NCBI GenBank assembly: GCA_021777135.1
Contig: JAJYDX010000006.1
Coordinates: 1-64,000, forward strand
DNA from: a bacterium
Lineage (GTDB): Bacteria > SZUA-79 > Acidulodesulfobacterales > Acidulodesulfobacteraceae
DNA length: 64,000 bases
Direction: 5' to 3'
The notes beneath the pieces are model-generated. The model was not told the origin of the DNA. It searched no databases and saw only the letters and a program-made list of their open reading frames with translations. A program made the position numbers and the translations under genes. Below are positions 60,880 to 64,000 of the stretch, one piece after another; position 1 is the first letter of the stretch; each line of letters starts with the position of its first letter.

Positions 60880-62316
60880 ATGGAAAGATTTATCAGGCTT
60901 TTTACAGAATTTTTTAACGCAACTAAAGCTTTAATTTTTAAATATCCCGTCCCAGCGGCAGGCATATTTTTATTTTATTTTGTTTATATTTTTATCATTT
61001 TTTATGATAAAAAAGTGAAAGATAAACACGTCCGCGGCGTTAAAATTATCAAGCCGAAAAAGTTTTCCTTTAAGAAAAAATCAAACGAAAACGAGAACAT
61101 TTTTATCGGAGACGTTGAGCTTCCGGTTGAGGAAGAAAACAAACAAATGTTTTTGTTTGGACGCCCTGGAAGCGGTAAAACGACCGTGTATAATAACATC
61201 ATCGAGAAGCTTATCCAGCGTAACGACAAGGCCATTATTTATGATGAAAAGTTTGATTATATCCCGCTTTTTTACAATCCCGAAAAGGACTTAATTTTAA
61301 ACATTGCTGATTCTCGGACCCTGAAATGGTCTATCATTAACGAGATAAAAGACAAAGCCGACCTTGTTTCGGTAGCTAAATCTCTAATTCCAGACGCAGT
61401 CGGAACAGAGCAGCATTGGAACGATACGGCAAGAGCGATTTTTACAGCGATGACAAGAGAGTTTTTGCTCTCAGGCAAGACGAAAAATAAGCAGTTATTT
61501 TCCGCTTTATCGCAAAAAACAGAAGATATTCTTGTCTTTCTACAAGAGCAAAACGCCCCTGAAGCCGTCCATATTTCGAACCCCCGTAATGCAAGTGACG
61601 TGATGTCAACTTTAATGCGTTATATAAGCTGGCTCGAATATGCTGAGGACGGAGATTTTACTATTCAGTCTTGGTTAAACGACCCATCGAAACGTTTTAT
61701 TTTTGTCGCGAATAACCCAAAAATCAAAGACATTCAAAAGCCTTTGCTTGCTTTATTCATAGACCTTATTAGTAAGAATGTTCTGTTTTTGCCAGAGGAC
61801 CGCAATCGTCGCTTTTATTTCTTGCTTGATGAGTTAGGAACCTTAGGGCGCTTAAATTCCGTTGTTGACCTCTTAACACAAGGCAGGAGCAAAGGCATAA
61901 GGACGTTTGCAGGAGTGCAAGATATAGGGCAGTTTGATAAACTTTATGGTCAAGAAACCCGTAATACCCTAATAAACGCCTGTAGTATTTATGTTCTTTT
62001 GGCGCAAAACGAATTTTCAAACGCTAAATTTGCCTCTGATTTAGTTTCCTCCCCGGAAGTCTGGACGTCGTCGCATAGTTCCAACGACGCCGGAGCGGAT
62101 AGTTCAAGCCAGCAGAGCCAGCAGATAAAACCTCTTATTTTGCCGTCGGAATTTCAATCAATGGATAATCTTACTGCTTATGTTCGCATTTTAAAAAATT
62201 GGCAATTTACGGGGCTTAAACCGTATGATAAAGAACCGCAAGCTCCGGGCTTTATTCTTAATAATTCTTTTGCGTTCACCCTTAAAAACGAAGAATCTAA
62301 AGAGGAGGGCGAATAA
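60880..62316 (+). CDS. Type IV coupling ATPase (TrwB/TraD family)
   Basis: This 478-residue protein has two N-terminal hydrophobic segments (residues 8-45, with FYFVYIFIIFYD), then a RecA-like core with Walker A FGRPGSGKTTVYN (94-101), Walker B FYFLLDELGTLGRL (about 305-315), the motif LLTQGRSKGIRTFAGVQDIGQ and a C-terminal RILKNWQFTGLKPY region. It docks the relaxosome to the secretion channel. It is shorter at the C-terminus than F TraD, like R388 TrwB. The stop overlaps the relaxase ATG by one base. Confidence 0.92.
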   Translation: MERFIRLFTEFFNATKALIFKYPVPAAGIFLFYFVYIFIIFYDKKVKDKHVRGVKIIKPKKFSFKKKSNENENIFIGDVELPVEEENKQMFLFGRPGSGKTTVYNNIIEKLIQRNDKAIIYDEKFDYIPLFYNPEKDLILNIADSRTLKWSIINEIKDKADLVSVAKSLIPDAVGTEQHWNDTARAIFTAMTREFLLSGKTKNKQLFSALSQKTEDILVFLQEQNAPEAVHISNPRNASDVMSTLMRYISWLEYAEDGDFTIQSWLNDPSKRFIFVANNPKIKDIQKPLLALFIDLISKNVLFLPEDRNRRFYFLLDELGTLGRLNSVVDLLTQGRSKGIRTFAGVQDIGQFDKLYGQETRNTLINACSIYVLLAQNEFSNAKFASDLVSSPEVWTSSHSSNDAGADSSSQQSQQIKPLILPSEFQSMDNLTAYVRILKNWQFTGLKPYDKEPQAPGFILNNSFAFTLKNEESKEEGE

Positions 62317-64000
62317 TGGCAGTTTCGATATCGGACGGCGCAAGTATAGGCGGCAGCGGATTTGATTATTATTCTCAATCGCAAGGCGGAGATTATTATA
62401 ACCAGCACGAGCAATCTGCAGGCTTTTGGGCAGGTAAAGGCCTTGAATTTGTAGGATTAAAAAACGGACAGGTTGTCGATAAAACGGCTATGGACAATTT
62501 ATCTAAAGGTTTCCGCCCTCAAACCGAAGAAGCACTTGTTTATAACGCCGGGCGTGAGAACCATCGTTCCAGCTACGATATTGCTTATTCGCCCGATAAA
62601 TCGGTCTCTATTATGCGAGAATTCATGCCAGAATTTAAAGAAATAATAGATAAAGCCGTAGAAAGCGCTACCCTCGAAAATGTTAAAAACATCGAAGCAA
62701 CGCAACTACAAATTCGTGAAACCGTCGGCAGCGAAACGGTAAGAACCCAGACGGATAATGCGATGATAGCAGTTTTTAAGCACGAAACAACGAGGGGCGA
62801 CAATCCTGATATGGACTTGCATTACCACGCTGTTTTTATGAATCTAACGCATTTACCCGAAAAAGACCGATACGGCAACGAATTTAAAGCCATAGAAAAT
62901 AACAAGATATATAAAAATCAAACCTTAAATTCCAGAGCCTTTACGAATGAATTAGCTAAAAATCTCGTCGAAGCCGGAATTGCCATAGAAAATACTAAAA
63001 ACGGCTTCAGGATTCAAGGCGTAACCGATGAAATGATAGCCTTATTTTCTAAGCGTTCGCAAGAAATGCGCAAGACTTATGACGACCTAAAAAAAAAATA
63101 CGGCGACACTAAAAGCGACGCAGAGTTAAAAGAAATGGCCGCTTTAGCTACGCGTCCGGAGAAGAACCTAAACAAAGTTTCATCGGAAAGTAATATTGAA
63201 AGCTGGAAAAGTCAAGCCAAAGCGGCGGGTTTCGATATTTTAGAAAGCATTAAAACTGTTCAAGAGGAAGAGCGTAAAAAAGGCGGTTCCGGCGGCGATT
63301 TAGTTAAAGGCGGTAATAAAATGAATGCTGGAGAAGCCTTGTCTGCCGCCTTTTTAGATTTAACCCAGCGGGAAGCTGTTTTATCTAAAAATGAACTATT
63401 CAGCAAAGCCCTTGAATACAGCGTCGGATATGCCCGGCTTTCAGATATTGAACATGCTGCGCTAAGGCTCAAAGAAAGCGGTCAATTAATCGAAAAAGCC
63501 GGAAATTTTACGTCTAAAGAAATTATAGAAGCGCAAAAATATATTGAAAGAACCGAAAAGGCAGGAGTAGGCGCCGTGAGTTCTATTGCCCAATCGGACG
63601 AACAAATCCAAAATGCGATAAATCAACACGAAGCCAAATCTGACTTTAGTTTTCACAGCGAACAAATAGCCGGTATTAATAATATCCTAAAATCAGTTGA
63701 CAGGTATCAAAACGTCCAGGGCGTAGCCGGAGCTGGTAAAACCGATATGCTCGATATTATTAACAAAGTCGCAAAAGCAAACGGATTTAACGTCGTTGCA
63801 ATTAGTTTTCAAGGAAATGCTGCAAATGAAATGGCTCAATCTATTAATTCCGAAGCTCACACTATAGAGAGCTTTAAAAGTATAACTTTAAAACAAAACG
63901 ACGTCGTAATAAACGACGAAGCGTCGATGACTTCCTTGCGCGATATGAAAGCTATCGTCGAAAAAGTCGAAGCAGCAGGCGCAAGGTTAATTAATGTCGG
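62316..64000 (+). CDS. MOB_F relaxase-helicase (TrwC/TraI), 3' end outside the window
   Basis: The frame is open for 561 codons to the window edge. The N-terminal relaxase domain has the paired tyrosines (GFDYYSQSQGGDYYNQH), SYDIAYSPDKSVSIM and the metal-binding triad DMDLHYHAVFMN (about residue 168). A RecD-like helicase begins near residue 460 with Walker A QGVAGAGKTDML and Walker B VVINDEASMTS. The Ser/Gly-rich start before the first Tyr is longer than in TrwC. It cuts oriT and leads the strand into the recipient. Mating-channel genes would be expected to the right. Confidence 0.92.
   Translation, partial: MAVSISDGASIGGSGFDYYSQSQGGDYYNQHEQSAGFWAGKGLEFVGLKNGQVVDKTAMDNLSKGFRPQTEEALVYNAGRENHRSSYDIAYSPDKSVSIMREFMPEFKEIIDKAVESATLENVKNIEATQLQIRETVGSETVRTQTDNAMIAVFKHETTRGDNPDMDLHYHAVFMNLTHLPEKDRYGNEFKAIENNKIYKNQTLNSRAFTNELAKNLVEAGIAIENTKNGFRIQGVTDEMIALFSKRSQEMRKTYDDLKKKYGDTKSDAELKEMAALATRPEKNLNKVSSESNIESWKSQAKAAGFDILESIKTVQEEERKKGGSGGDLVKGGNKMNAGEALSAAFLDLTQREAVLSKNELFSKALEYSVGYARLSDIEHAALRLKESGQLIEKAGNFTSKEIIEAQKYIERTEKAGVGAVSSIAQSDEQIQNAINQHEAKSDFSFHSEQIAGINNILKSVDRYQNVQGVAGAGKTDMLDIINKVAKANGFNVVAISFQGNAANEMAQSINSEAHTIESFKSITLKQNDVVINDEASMTSLRDMKAIVEKVEAAGARLINV

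Noticed and set aside
1-64000. CRISPR array
   Set aside because: No set of regularly spaced short direct repeats and no cas-like gene were found when reading through the window.

Overview
The window is AT-rich and comes from a bacterial chromosome in which a block of ordinary housekeeping genes (about 11.7-34.8 kb) lies between mobile DNA on both sides. The SRP RNA is of the short 4.5S type, tRNA-Pro carries an encoded CCA end, and the core includes indolepyruvate:ferredoxin oxidoreductase, an MCP plus ODP di-iron oxygen-sensor pair, and a thioredoxin-fold gene with an in-frame UGA that reads best as selenocysteine. These fit a Gram-negative-type anaerobe or microaerophile, perhaps a deltaproteobacterium-like lineage. 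No taxonomic marker gene was searched, so the placement is weak.

Layout. 0-6.8 kb: IS3 and IS21 remnants, four unrecognised genes (two of them tandem paralogues), a HEPN/MNT toxin-antitoxin pair and an intact IS1634-type element. 6.9-11.6 kb: an integrated replicon with an IncQ-like set of proteins: small HTH protein, DnaB-N/RepA ATPase, RepC-like initiator, conserved stem-loop, RepB-like primase and tyrosine integrase, next to tRNA-Pro(CGG). 11.9-34.8 kb: rpe, htpX, scpB, MCP/ODP, FAD dehydrogenase, two UspA genes, an encapsulated-ferritin-like gene, SRP RNA, iorAB plus an aryl-CoA ligase, fmt/def, the selenoprotein, a zinc phospholipase C-like gene, a CobD-like aminotransferase, uvrC, uvrB and a glycosyltransferase.

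35.1-53.2 kb is an 18-kb genomic island bounded by 57-bp direct repeats that contain the 3' half of a tRNA-Gly gene, with a tyrosine integrase and AlpA-like protein at its right end. Its cargo includes a minus-strand operon of a DpnA-like methyltransferase, a DpnII-like nuclease, two ThsB-like TIR proteins, a TIR-TIR-SLOG protein and a further TIR protein. This looks like an enlarged, Thoeris-like NAD-signalling defence system coupled to restriction-modification, and it is the best candidate here for an undescribed system. The island also carries MazEF, a five-unit helix-turn-helix protein, decayed integrases, and older truncated copies of its own integrase end.

53.3-64 kb begins a second mobile element: HicAB, a second DnaB-N/RepA plus RepC pair with the same type of stem-loop behind it, several small unknown genes, and a MOB_F transfer operon (RHH protein, small coiled-coil protein, TrwB-type coupling ATPase, TrwC-type relaxase) that runs off the right edge. 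The two replicons share gene order, a 4-bp gene overlap and a covarying stem-loop with an identical ATAGA loop, which suggests one family of elements that has colonised this chromosome more than once.
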